From contig JAJEKV010000008.1 in the NCBI GenBank assembly GCA_021234155.1, positions 14,695,410 through 14,759,409 on the forward strand: DNA of 64,000 bases, given 5' to 3'. The translations under genes were made by a program, and so were the position numbers. Origin of the DNA: Isoetes taiwanensis. Taxonomy: Eukaryota > Streptophyta > Lycopodiopsida > Isoetales > Isoetaceae. The notes beneath the pieces were generated by a model. It was not told the DNA's origin and ran no database searches. It saw only the letters and a list, made by a program, of their open reading frames with translations. Numbering within the stretch: position 1 is the stretch's first letter; the number at the start of each line of letters is the position of its first letter. This document shows, piece by piece, positions 24,971-34,814 of the stretch.

Positions 24971-26344
24971 CTAGAATTTGCACTCAACATGTTGATAAAC
25001 CTGACATTTGATGATCTTTCTGTGAGCTCTGAAACCAGGCATAACCATGAATTCAACCTTTGGAGCAGCAGAACCACAGCTACTGCAGCTATGCTGAGGA
25101 ACACAGACAGGTTCAACATACAAAGGATTAATTTCCATGCCTCTGCCAACTCTAAGAATGCCAATATTTGGATGAACGGAAAATGCCAATCTGTGCAGAA
25201 GCCAAACACCCTTTGCCACATCCAAAAATGCAGCAGTGAATGCATTTCTTTCTTCCACATCCTTAAATTGCAGAGTAAAAGGAAACTGAGACCACATTTC
25301 TTTTGTTTTGGTCTGGCAAAAACTCAGAAATTCAGGCTCAAAACATGGATGGCTGCTGTTTACAGCATCTCCAACATTTAAATTCTTCATTCTCCTGTAT
25401 TCTTGAAGCTTAACTGCACATCTGAGTGATGGATCTAATATCTGAGTTATGCCACTTTCATCAAAGCTCTCATTTTCAAAACAATGGTAGAATGCTTTGT
25501 TGATCCTTGAGTCTAGAATAAATGCTGTGTGCTCCTTTCTTATGAATGTGCTTCCAGATTCCATCTCTGCTAAAACCCTGCATAGAGAATACCCTGATGC
25601 TTCCATTTGCTTCAAAAATAAATTGCAGAAATACCTTACAGACAGTCTGGCTCTGATCACTGCCATATCAAACAGCAAAAGCAATGCAGAGACGTCTGAT
25701 TCTTGAGATATGCCACAGCACAGACTATTTCCTTTCCTTTCTCTTGCATTTTGATCAGAAAATCCAATATTTTCCTTGTTGTCAAATTCCCTGAGTATGT
25801 CTCTGCAAGCTGATTTTCTCTGGTAACCAAAAAGACTCTGTTCTATAAATCCAGACCCTTCTGACTCATGTAACTCATGCTCCTTTTCAGCCATAGCTTG
25901 AAACTGTTCTAGCTGCCATTCAAGCATATCAATGGTATCCTGTTTATCAGACAGAGCAGCCTGTTGCCGTTTATGAAGCTCTAAAAGAATGGCACTCCTC
26001 TGTTTCTGAGCCCTTTTTGGCTGATGAAAACATGTTATCAGATTTGTTATGACAGACAAAGGATTTCTAGCATGCCATCCCCTTCCTTCCCTAAGAAAAT
26101 CTTCACAAATTTCATCGTTGCATACCTTTTCTTCCCTGCTCTCGTCGGATATGGTGCTGAAGCTCTTGGACCTCCTTCTTCTGTGCCTTAAACTTTCGCC
26201 TCTGATGCGAGAATCCTCCGGTGCCTCTAAAATGGGAGGTAATTTTTCGGATAATTTGCTTAAATCGAAGGCAGATCCCTCTGGCGAATTGCTGTTTGAT
26301 CCACCGGAAGGCTTGCCCGCCTTGGAGCGAGGATTGGTAGACAT
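24971..26344 (-). CDS. GIL1/IRKI (DUF641) family protein
   Basis: Uninterrupted 457-codon frame from the ATG at 26344, no introns. Residues 1-75 are low-complexity with a basic, serine-rich patch (RHRRRRSKSFSTISDES). Residues about 110-165 form a probable coiled coil (LLELHKRQQAALSDKQDTID, then LEWQLEQFQAMAEKE). The C-terminal half carries the DUF641 hallmarks: WLLHRLAFSV, GRGMEINPLYVEPV (family: RG.EF...YMESV) and, near the end, VEFMVMPGFRAHRKIIKCQV (family: PGF.....I.CQVYL). Arabidopsis relatives are GRAVITROPIC IN THE LIGHT 1 and IRK-INTERACTING PROTEIN, which act in phytochrome/gravitropism and receptor-kinase signalling. The length fits. Which subgroup it belongs to is not clear. The region upstream (26345-26950) has no other gene and probably holds the promoter and 5' UTR. 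This is the only clearly intact single-exon host gene here. Confidence 0.88.
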   Translation of the reverse strand: MSTNPRSKAGKPSGGSNSNSPEGSAFDLSKLSEKLPPILEAPEDSRIRGESLRHRRRRSKSFSTISDESREEKVCNDEICEDFLREGRGWHARNPLSVITNLITCFHQPKRAQKQRSAILLELHKRQQAALSDKQDTIDMLEWQLEQFQAMAEKEHELHESEGSGFIEQSLFGYQRKSACRDILREFDNKENIGFSDQNARERKGNSLCCGISQESDVSALLLLFDMAVIRARLSVRYFCNLFLKQMEASGYSLCRVLAEMESGSTFIRKEHTAFILDSRINKAFYHCFENESFDESGITQILDPSLRCAVKLQEYRRMKNLNVGDAVNSSHPCFEPEFLSFCQTKTKEMWSQFPFTLQFKDVEERNAFTAAFLDVAKGVWLLHRLAFSVHPNIGILRVGRGMEINPLYVEPVCVPQHSCSSCGSAAPKVEFMVMPGFRAHRKIIKCQVYQHVECKF

Positions 26345-29257
26345 GATTAGACTGCCTCTGGAATCAAATGTTTGAATGCCATAGCCAGGATTTCGGGAGC
26401 AGATTTCGTAAGAAGAAAACTGGAAAACTGAAGGAATTTAGGGCAAAAAAGGAATTGGAAATGCTTGCGAATTATTTGAAAGCAGTGCTAGAAAGTTAAG
26501 GCAAATAATATAAGCACAGAAAAATCGGATTAGACCAGATAAGCGCATTCAACGATGCACGAGACAGCCAAACGAGGAACCCAATTGCCGGATTTGAAGC
26601 CAAACAGTAACAAACAGAAAACAGAGCAGGACATTTGGATTGGGAATGACCCAAATTTGAAAATGGTGCAAAAATAAAAAATCGAGAACGGGATCGATGA
26701 AAATGGCGCAATCGTATGAAGTAGTGCAAGAATTTAAGGCAAGCAACTGGACGAAACAGAGAAAGAGCAGGATCGTTGGAAAGAGCTAAAACCCAATTAC
26801 CACCGGGTTTGAAAATAGTGCGGAAAAACATCCATGGCAGAAGCGTTAAGATTTGGAGGGCGACGGATTTGGAGGAAAGGAATGAAGAAAAGCGGCCCTA
26901 ACTATGAGCATATGACAGAGGCTGAATTGAAGGCGCCGTAGTATCCGCATTTGAATAAGCAAATTTTGAACAGGGGGAATATTCTGGGGCATATACTGCC
27001 CCTGCTTAAACCATCATCAAGCGTTACCCAAAAGAAACTAGTGGGTATTGGCGCCCCTTTATCAGCCCGGTCCTGTGGTGCTTGACTTGACTTGACTTGA
27101 CCTAGAAGCAGGACCGTCGTCCAATTACCTGAGGTCTCTATGAAGATGATTTGACATGATGATACGATTTATTCACGCTTCGTTGGACCCTTAGTTATGA
27201 GTTAGTAGTTAGGAGTTAGGCACTTTGAGACCATGCCCTTGGGGACGCTTTACATGCGTCGCCGAGAGTCATGGTATCATGAGAGCCATTTTTTGGGCTG
27301 ACATCGAGTCTATGCAATTTGTACAGGGCACTGTCCGAGGCAACGATACATGTGGGATGACACGTGCTCGTCAAGGCTGGTAAGAAATTCCAGTGTCTCG
27401 AAATAACCCCCCATCAAAAAGAAACATCACACTAGATGTGCCCAAAAACTTCTGGGTAGTTTACCTATGTCGAAGATTTCAAATTTCTTATATGCTGCAT
27501 AAGATCACGCCATGTGGTTCGATATGGTGGTGATTGGAGGAGTGGCTATGGAGAGCAAAAGCAAGAGAAAGAAAGTTATTTGTGTATCTGAAACCTTGGA
27601 ACCAAATATTTAAGAGAAACCTTTTTTTTAAGGTAGGAGTATGCTATTATTGTAGATAGAAAATATACAAAGAGCCCCCTTAATGGGACAGACATGAAAG
27701 TTATATGTTACTTGCCCATCGGACCAAGGGTGGTGAGTGTACTATTAGAATACCTGCTCTTCTTCCTTGCATGTGAGTACTATAGGGAAATATCACTGTC
27801 TTCTCTGCAGAGGCAGGTACTATAGGGTGGGCAAATCCAGTTTCCACACACCAAAGGGTTTCAGGGCATACAAGACACTTAGTTACCAAGAGTGTGGTTC
27901 CCACTATCACATGTAGGGGATGAACCTTCTTCATCCAACCATTGACATCTGAAGTAGCTGTAAAATCCTTCCAATTTACGTACTCTATCCAACTGTTTAT
28001 TGTACGCCACGCCCATCTTTCTATGGTGGGACAAGGCCATTAGAGCCACTTCCATGTTAATGAAGAAAAATGGGGATTCACATGAAAAGGGGTTGAAGGG
28101 GAAGGAGGATAAAGATTATATTTGGAGGTTCACACATCAAAATGGGGATACCTATGAATTACAGGGGATTTGTAGTTCAAAGAGGATTTGTATCGTGAGA
28201 TTTAAAATGTACTTTACATTTGTATCGCATGGTTTAAAGTGTAGTTGCTTGTCTTCAATTTTCGATCTACTTTTGACGGCCTTTAATGGCCCGTCAAACA
28301 CATCAGCCCTGTAGGAATTAAAAACTATTTCCCCCTTCTTCAAACAATCGCATTACATCCAAAATGCTGCTCAAATTTTACCCACCAAGATGCAAGTACC
28401 CTTCTCATCTTATCAAGAACATGCTCTAAGCATCCATGAACTCGGCTCCATCCGACGAAGAAATGAATAAACTTCACAACTAGAATTCCCATTTCTTCAT
28501 TTTGACTATAAAGAAGAATCATAGCGTGACGATATTTTTTACTACATTGGAGGTGTCAAAAAAGAAAATGCAAAACATGTATTCTTGCAAATGAATACCA
28601 AAATTGGCAAAACGTGGCAAAACTTCATTCAATGTGGCAAAACTGTTTCAAAACATTGTTAGGCTATGGCGGAGTTCCGGCGCCGAGAAGCACATCGTTG
28701 AACTAGTTGCAAATCTTTCTTCTCTGTTGGTGCCATGGAAGAGCTTCAGTTTGATTGTAGTTTTGTGTCATGTAGAGTTTTCCTTGTTGATCATCCAACA
28801 AACTTTCATAGCGTTTGCTTTTGCTATGTTGCAATCTGAGGATCTTGGATTTTTTTCTGGATCATCAAAGAAGGATTTGGAAGGCTATTTTCCGTCATTT
28901 TTTAGTTTTACTATCGATTTTCTCTTGCATGCTTTGTTTTGATGGCTTGTTTGTGTTTTTACAGGGGCAAATGCTCTGATGTACAATAACAAGTTAAAGT
29001 TTTCTTGTTATCTTGCATTCAAACACATATTTTTGACTTACTGAATAAGATAACCAAGATATTCAACTGGAGATTTCCAATAAATATCACGACAGGTGAG
29101 CATTCTTGTCTTGCTTATTTATTTATCTCATTGTTTCGATATTCCGTTTATTGTTGTTTGTCTATAGTCTATGTATGTAACTACTTCCCACAAATTCAGG
29201 AAGCAGGGCAAATGGTCAGATTGATCTTATGCATGCTCTTCTTTCTAGCCTTGGCAG
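26345..29257. other. Promoter side of the GIL1/IRKI gene and gene-poor spacer
   Basis: No convincing gene. There is a short TTGAC pentamer run at 27081-27104. The open frame near 28604-28942 begins with a non-ATG codon and shows no family motif. Confidence 0.45.
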
Positions 29258-30113
29258 ATGACTATCGGCCACATAATCGGACCTCTATGGAGCACTGGGA
29301 GACGAATTTTGCAAATGCAGATGTATGCAAAAACTGAGTATAATATACAGCCATATAAGAGTTCTATTCGTGCATGTTTTGGCCCATTATCTTTATTAAA
29401 CTCCTTGGATCTTGAAGGGAATGCATTGACAGGTGACAATACTAAAGAGTATAGAAATTGTTTTGCCCTTAAGCTCATGAATCTGGGTGGAAATAGATTG
29501 AGTGGCAACATGCCTAAAGAGTTGGGTAATTGCTGAGCATGAATATATTGATGGGAAACATTCCTAGAGAGTTGGGTAAATTTTCTGCACTCCAAGAACT
29601 TTATCTTGATTATAATACACTTAAACAGGAAATATCCCAAGTCAATTGTTCACTCGCAGCTCTGCTCTCATATATTTACTTGCGGCTCTGCTCTTATATA
29701 TCTACATTTGGGCTACAACAACTTGAGGGGTAGCATTCCTAAAGAATAGAATAGAATAGAATAGTTTTTTTAACGTCCACGGAGACCAATAGGTCATGGG
29801 ACCCATACAATGGGCTAGTACAATCATTACTACTAGGATTAAAAAACCCCTGCCTCGAAAGGTTTTCAAGGGAAAAACCTTTGCAGTAATGATGATACTA
29901 ATTGCATCTTGACTCCAATGCACTAAACAGTTTTATTCCAACTGAGATAAGCAATTGCCGTGCTCTTCATGGATTGTTTCTTTCTTCTAACAATTTAACA
30001 GGAAATATCCCAATTGAGTTGGCCAAATTTCTTGTTCTCACACAGTTGTATCTGGATTCTAATAGCATTGATCAGATTACTCAATTTAGTTTTGCTATAA
30101 CATTGGTTCAATC
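29258..30113 (+). pseudogene. LRR receptor-like protein pseudogene
   Basis: Several plant-type leucine-rich repeats are visible: SLLNSLDLEGNALTGD, LKLMNLGGNRLSGNMPKELG, MGNIPRELGKFSALQELYLD, and, after an insertion, IPTEISNCRALHGLFLSSNN and LTGNIPIELAKFLVLTQLYL. These fit the LxxLxLxxNxLxGxIPxxLG consensus of LRR receptor-like kinases. There are stops (TGA at about 29533) and a frame change. A truncated LINE is inserted at 29744-29893 inside the repeat LRGSIPKE. No kinase domain follows, because the next sequence is another LINE copy. It is a dead fragment. Confidence 0.75.
29744..29893 (-). mobile_element. Pentanucleotide-tailed LINE, very short copy D
   Basis: Only about 150 bp of the LINE 3' end is present, on the minus strand: GCAAAGGTTTTTCCCTTGAA, then GGTCTCCGTGGACG, then a TTCTA tail (GAATA units at 29744-29764 on the plus strand). 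It interrupts the LRR pseudogene. Confidence 0.8.
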
Positions 30114-30431
30114 TTTATCTAGATGCAACTTCCTAAGTCATAAAAATACAAAATACAAAATACAAAAGGGGATTGTTGCTGAAATGGGTATGAACAAACT
30201 GTATATGGAAACAAAATTTTTTAATGGGTATGAAATGGGGATTTTAGTTTATAAAATCACAAAGAAGGGTATGAATGTTGGTTGCGAGAAAAGGCTATAA
30301 ACGTTGCATACGAAAATGGGGTATAAATGAAGAAAAGTTTCAAAGAAGAGGATATTAAACTACGAAATCACAAAGGGGATTGTTGCTGCCATAAAAGGGG
30401 TATAAAAATTGGTTGCAAGAAATGGGGTACG

Positions 30432-30956
30432 AAGGTGGTCGCTATGGGTGATACACGTTTGCCCAACCTTGCTTTGGCCGTAGCGATGGGTCCCCAACGC
30501 CTCAAAGCCTGCTGGAAGGACAAGCAAGCTCAGTGGTTCTCACGTTGGGGTGTGCAGGCAAACAGATGCGTACAGGTACGAACAAAGAAGGATCATAATG
30601 CATTTAAGTTGTATCTAGATGCTACTTTCCTTCACAAGCTCTGGGATGCAGATGCTCTGACGCACGTTAAGCTGGCACACTATCAGCAGCAAGTCAATCC
30701 TAGGCTCATGAGAGGCCCACACCAGTACTTGTACACCCATCTGCCCATGAAGAAGCGCAGACTTATAGCTTCCATTCGCACGGGTGCATATTGTATCCGC
30801 ATTGAGACAGGACGTTGGGCTCGGGAAGCACGGGAGGAAAGGCTTTGCCAGTGTTGCAACCAGGGTGCCATTGAAGATGAATGTCATGCCCTCCAGATCT
30901 GCCCAGCGTTTGCCCATATCCGGGCGCGGTATGTCCGATTACTAATGCCTGGCTAG
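30432..30956 (+). pseudogene. LINE ORF2 C-terminus (copy B)
   Basis: An open frame of about 175 codons to the stop near 30956. It reads AMGPQRLKACWKDKQAQWFS, LYLDATFLHKLWDADAL and RRLIASIRTGAYCIRIETGR, then the zinc-ribbon-like motif CQCCNQGAIEDECHALQICP followed by AFAHIRARYVRLL. The C-x2-C-x8-H-x4-C layout is typical of the C-terminal nucleic-acid-binding ribbon of plant LINE ORF2. The N-terminal endonuclease and RT are missing because the copy is truncated. Confidence 0.8.
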
Positions 30957-31266
30957 CCGTTGCATGAGTTATTGAATACGGCGTCAGTGGACTTGTTGGG
31001 GTCATACCTCTAGGAGGTTATGGATGCACGGACTCAGTTGTGTCCTCCGGGACAGTATTGAACTATCCTATACAATTGTACAGTGTACCAGCATACTTAT
31101 TACTGCTAAGGTTTTTCCCTCGAAAACCCGCCAGGCGAGGGTTTTTAATCGGCGGTAATCGGCTTCTTTGCTCTCTTTTGTTTGGGTACCATAGGCCAAT
31201 TGGTCTCCATGGATTATAAAAAATCTATTCTATTCTATTCTATTCTATTCTATTCTATTCTATTCT
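30432..31266 (+). mobile_element. Pentanucleotide-tailed LINE, 5'-truncated copy B
   Basis: Best-preserved 3' end of this family. It starts at GTGGTCGCTATGGG inside ORF2. The 3' UTR includes GCTAAGGTTTTTCCCTCGAA and GGTCTCCATGGATT. The tail is about nine TTCTA units at 31223-31266. Confidence 0.88.
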
Positions 31267-31308
31267 TTACTTAGAAGGACGCCTTGTTGATTTGATGGAT
31301 GTGCATTA

Positions 31309-31852
31309 GGGATTTTTTGAGATCATAAAGGGCCTTCTAAGAACTGTGCTGACTAAGCTATATGAACTACCAATCGAAAAGCAAGGCGGTAATCCGATTC
31401 GGCCAAAGCGATTATAACTAACTCACTGGATCACATTTTCTAGCATAAGTGTTGATAGAAAATTCCAAATGAGCTCTTGTTTGGTGCAATAGATAGATCT
31501 CATTGAGATCTTTCCAACCTTAGGTGGTTTGCATATCTTTTAGCCCGGTGAGGATAGTAAAAAATGGTAAAAACCATATTTTTTGGAGTTTTGACAATTA
31601 TAAGTGGTTAAAATATGTGCAAAGCACCTAAGATTGGAAAGATCTCAACGAGATCTATCCATTGTACTAAACGAGAGCTTATTTGGACTTTTCTATCAAT
31701 AGTTATGCTAGAAAATGTGATCCAATGAGTTAGTTATATGATTTTCTTATTTGGACCATTCGAGACTCGATTCGATTGGTAGTTCATTTATCTTAATTTG
31801 GCTTAGTTGACATGTTTTGAAGGCCCTTTTTTAATCTCAAAAAAACCCTAAT
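31309..31852. repeat. Foldback element: 0.54-kb inverted repeat (hairpin)
   Basis: The left arm (from GCATTAGGGATTTTTTGAGA at 31309) matches the reverse complement of the right arm (ending ATCTCAAAAAAACCCTAATG at about 31852) over about 250 bp with scattered substitutions. Matching pairs include GATCACATTTTCTAGCATAA with the right-arm complement, and AGATCTCATTGAGATC with AGATCTCGTTGAGATC. A loop of about 50 bp lies near 31561-31610. No ORF inside. It fits a foldback or MITE-type element, and its transcripts would form a long hairpin. Confidence 0.88.
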
Positions 31853-31860
31853 GGTCTAAG

Positions 31861-32420
31861 ACCCCACGGATCTTGCCAAAACTTTAAAAATTATAGAGGA
31901 GCCCACAATAGGTAAATCCTCAAACATCAAGCAGGAGATAGTATTGCACCAGAATATTAGGGCTTTGGGTTATTCTAAATCTGATCTTGACATAATAAAC
32001 TAGTTATTTAAGCGTGGTTCAGAGGAGAAAATTAACCTATTAAATGAAGTAGAAGCATTGGAAGCATAAAGGAGGGATGCATTAAAGGCGATCAGCCAGA
32101 TTGAGGGTAGAAAGGATGTGCTTGAAGATGATTTGTAGCAGATTTCCCAAAAAATAGAGAAAACAAGATTGGAATTTGGCAAATTGGCCAATGATCTTGC
32201 TAAAAATCAAGTTAGCTATGGAGTGTTGAAGTATAAGTTGGAAGACGGTTATGAGTAGAACAAAAAAGGAGCAACACTCTACCAAATTGGAAATTGGTTT
32301 GCAGGAAGCAACTACAAACATTCAAAAATATGAAATTTCAATTCAACAAGCAAAAGGAGAAACTTCGCTGCATGGAACTGGTTCAATAAAGGCATTCATA
32401 GATTTTGAATTTCATGAGCA
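31861..32420 (+). pseudogene. Coiled-coil protein fragment with Gln-position stops
   Basis: One plus-strand frame reads as a charged, heptad-rich protein for about 150 codons: KINLLNEVEALEA, RRDALKAISQIEGRKDVLED, QISQKIEKTRLEFGKLANDL, NQVSYGVLKYKLEDGYE. It is interrupted only by TAG 32001, TAA 32067, TAG 32136 and TAG 32256. Each would be a Gln codon after a single T-to-C change. No start or family is recognised. It may be a decayed gene or transposon ORF. Confidence 0.5.
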
Positions 32421-33953
32421 GGACCTATTGATCTGCACCCGAGGTCCTTTCTTGCAGGCAGTCCATCTCATTCAGTTCATATACGTACTGTGGCCAAGGC
32501 TTTGGCAAATCTGGTTTGGTGCTCCTGGCTCCTTGTAGCTCTTTTGCTTGTCTTATCTCGTATACAAAAAACAGAATTGCATAAAAGTCTGCATCTAGGA
32601 TGAGGGCATTCAAATTCAATTGGTTTTCCTACTGGGCAAGGTATGCATTACTTTAATTTTGTTTAATCTTAGATTGGTCTTTATTCATATTTGTTACTGT
32701 AATCGACATAGTTCTACATGTGTTTTTTAGTGCATACTGTTCTTGTACATGTATATCTTTTAGTGTACGTCTGCAAACAGGGGTACATAGGCATATATTT
32801 GCTTGTTTATTGATGCTTTTAATTCTGAGCTTGGACTTCAGATACATGTAGGATCTGTTTTATGTATCCGTTGTATATGTATCTAATTGAGTCTACATCT
32901 GTAAGTAGATGTACATGTTTTATTTTGGATGTATTTGTTCCTGTGGTTGAATGCATATGTTGATGATTCGTATGCATGTGCATTTTTTATCTTTAAATTG
33001 ATGTATAGCAGGAGTGTTTATTGGACTATAGCTTGTGAAGGGAAGGAAAACAAGCAATTTTAGCCATTCTTGGTTTTTGTTGTGCTTGTAAAACCGCGCC
33101 AAGCGCGATTTAACATTGTCTACACTTTTAACAATTGTTTTAAGAGGACGGTTCTAGATTGAAGAAGGTTAAAAACGTGGTTAAAAGCCTGCCAATTGGA
33201 ATATTTTATGTTTTATTTATTCTAATATTTGCTTGATTTTGTTAAGAAAGTAGTTATTTTCCTTGTGATGTCAATAAAGAATTTATTGTTTGAAGTATAT
33301 TTACTCATGTAATGCTATATAATCTCTTGATGTTAATTTCAAGAAAACAAGTCAATTTTTTGCCTTATTTAAGTTAAATACAAAAGAAAAGCCAAGTATG
33401 CAACATACATTACAGTTTGTAAATGGAAAAAAAAAAAAAAAAGAACTGAAAAGCGCTGGATTTGCTAAAAATAATGCTTATTTGGCGAGATTTTGGAATG
33501 GGCATAATCCCAAAATAAATGAATGATGGTTGCTATGGCAAAACAGTCCTAATCAATGACGAAAGATACAAGGCCACTCTGAATCCTGCAAGAAGCTTCA
33601 TATGTTCTTTCTCTTGGACATTACCTTGCAACAAATTGTTTGTCATGGAACTCATTCCGTGGCTTAGTGGTTTAAAAGTTGCTACAAGTTATGTGAAAGA
33701 GCACCCGATGAATAATGAAGCAGATGGAATATCAGAGTAGGTTGAATAGATTTTGTTGGCTATCTATGGCAATGACTTGGCTGCTCTATTTTCTAAGTTC
33801 AGTCAATACATGGAGCAGGGAATGGAGAATTTGCCAAATTGGTATTGGCTCCTTGAGTGGCCTATTGTTGGTACAGACTTTAACAGATGTATATATTCTC
33901 CCAGTGTAAATAGATGACATTGCTTTTGCGATTCAAAGTGCACATGAGTACTT

Positions 33954-33958
<5 letters not shown>
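32421..33958. other. No gene seen
   Basis: AT-rich with a poly(A) run at about 33428-33442. Open frames such as the one at 33519-33740 show no motifs. Confidence 0.45.
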
Positions 33959-33993
<35 letters not shown>

Positions 33994-34248
33994 TTGAAGG
34001 ACGTCAGACTTTATTCAATCAAAGAGTCAAATACAAGTATAAATGCAGAGACAGGAATAAAATCTCAGCGAATAAGCGGAGACCCACCGAGTGAAGCAAC
34101 CTGCCTAAGCATAAGAGTGCACATCCAAATACTCCTCAAAAATCAATCGCCTCTTGCGAGGGGCAAGTGAAGAACAATGATACGACTTTACAATGTAACC
34201 TTGAGCTTCTTGGAGAACACGATTATCTGCCACATGAGTACTTGTTTT
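33941..34248 (-). mobile_element. Retroposed mRNA-like 3' fragment with target-site duplication
   Basis: An 18-bp direct repeat CACATGAGTACTTGTTTT flanks the insert (33941-33958 and 34231-34248). Between them, on the minus strand, lie a 41-codon open tail (ADNRVLQEAQGYIVKSYHC, then APRKRRLIFEEYLDVHSYA and TAG), about 115 nt of 3' UTR with an AATAAA signal (GAATAAAGTC), and a poly(A) tract (T run to 33992 on the plus strand). This is the signature of target-primed retroposition of a polyadenylated RNA, either a 5'-truncated gene transcript or a LINE 3' end. The peptide was not recognised. Confidence 0.85.
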
Positions 34249-34814
34249 GATACAAGTATTTTTCTTCTTTCTTATTTGGTATGAGTTTCGAAGTGTTAAG
34301 GGAAAGAATTATGTTGCGCTCAGATGTTCAAACCAACACAGAATCCTGCAAGTACCTTGGATTGGAAACTAGCCATCGCTGCTATATTGCTCTTCCTGGA
34401 ATTTGAGGAAAGGTTGACAGTGTAGAAAATACGAGAGAACGAGAGCAAATACAAATTCTGTTGGTAGCAAAATCATTTGGTGCATAACCTTTGGGGAAAA
34501 TCAATTGCACTGGATGAAGAATGAATAGGATGGAGTAGGTTGACAGTGGCACGTGCAGTTCCAGTAGCATAGACTACTACTTTGGAGAGTATTTCTACAG
34601 CCAATTGGAAGGAAGCAAGGCATGATGCAATAGTCATTGGATATAAATTTTGGAAATACACCATGAACCATGAACTTGTGGTGTAAATGTATTGTATTTA
34701 GTTGTATAATATGAATATATAAACCATTTTTCAATGAAAATCTATTCATGTCTTATCTTCATATTAATCAAATGCTATTCAATATGTATAAATAACATCA
34801 AGTCAAGATGGGGA

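Noticed and set aside
28604-28942. 112-residue plus-strand ORF with hydrophobic stretches
   Set aside because: Begins at a TTG codon and has no recognisable domain. AT-rich sequence easily gives such hydrophobic frames.
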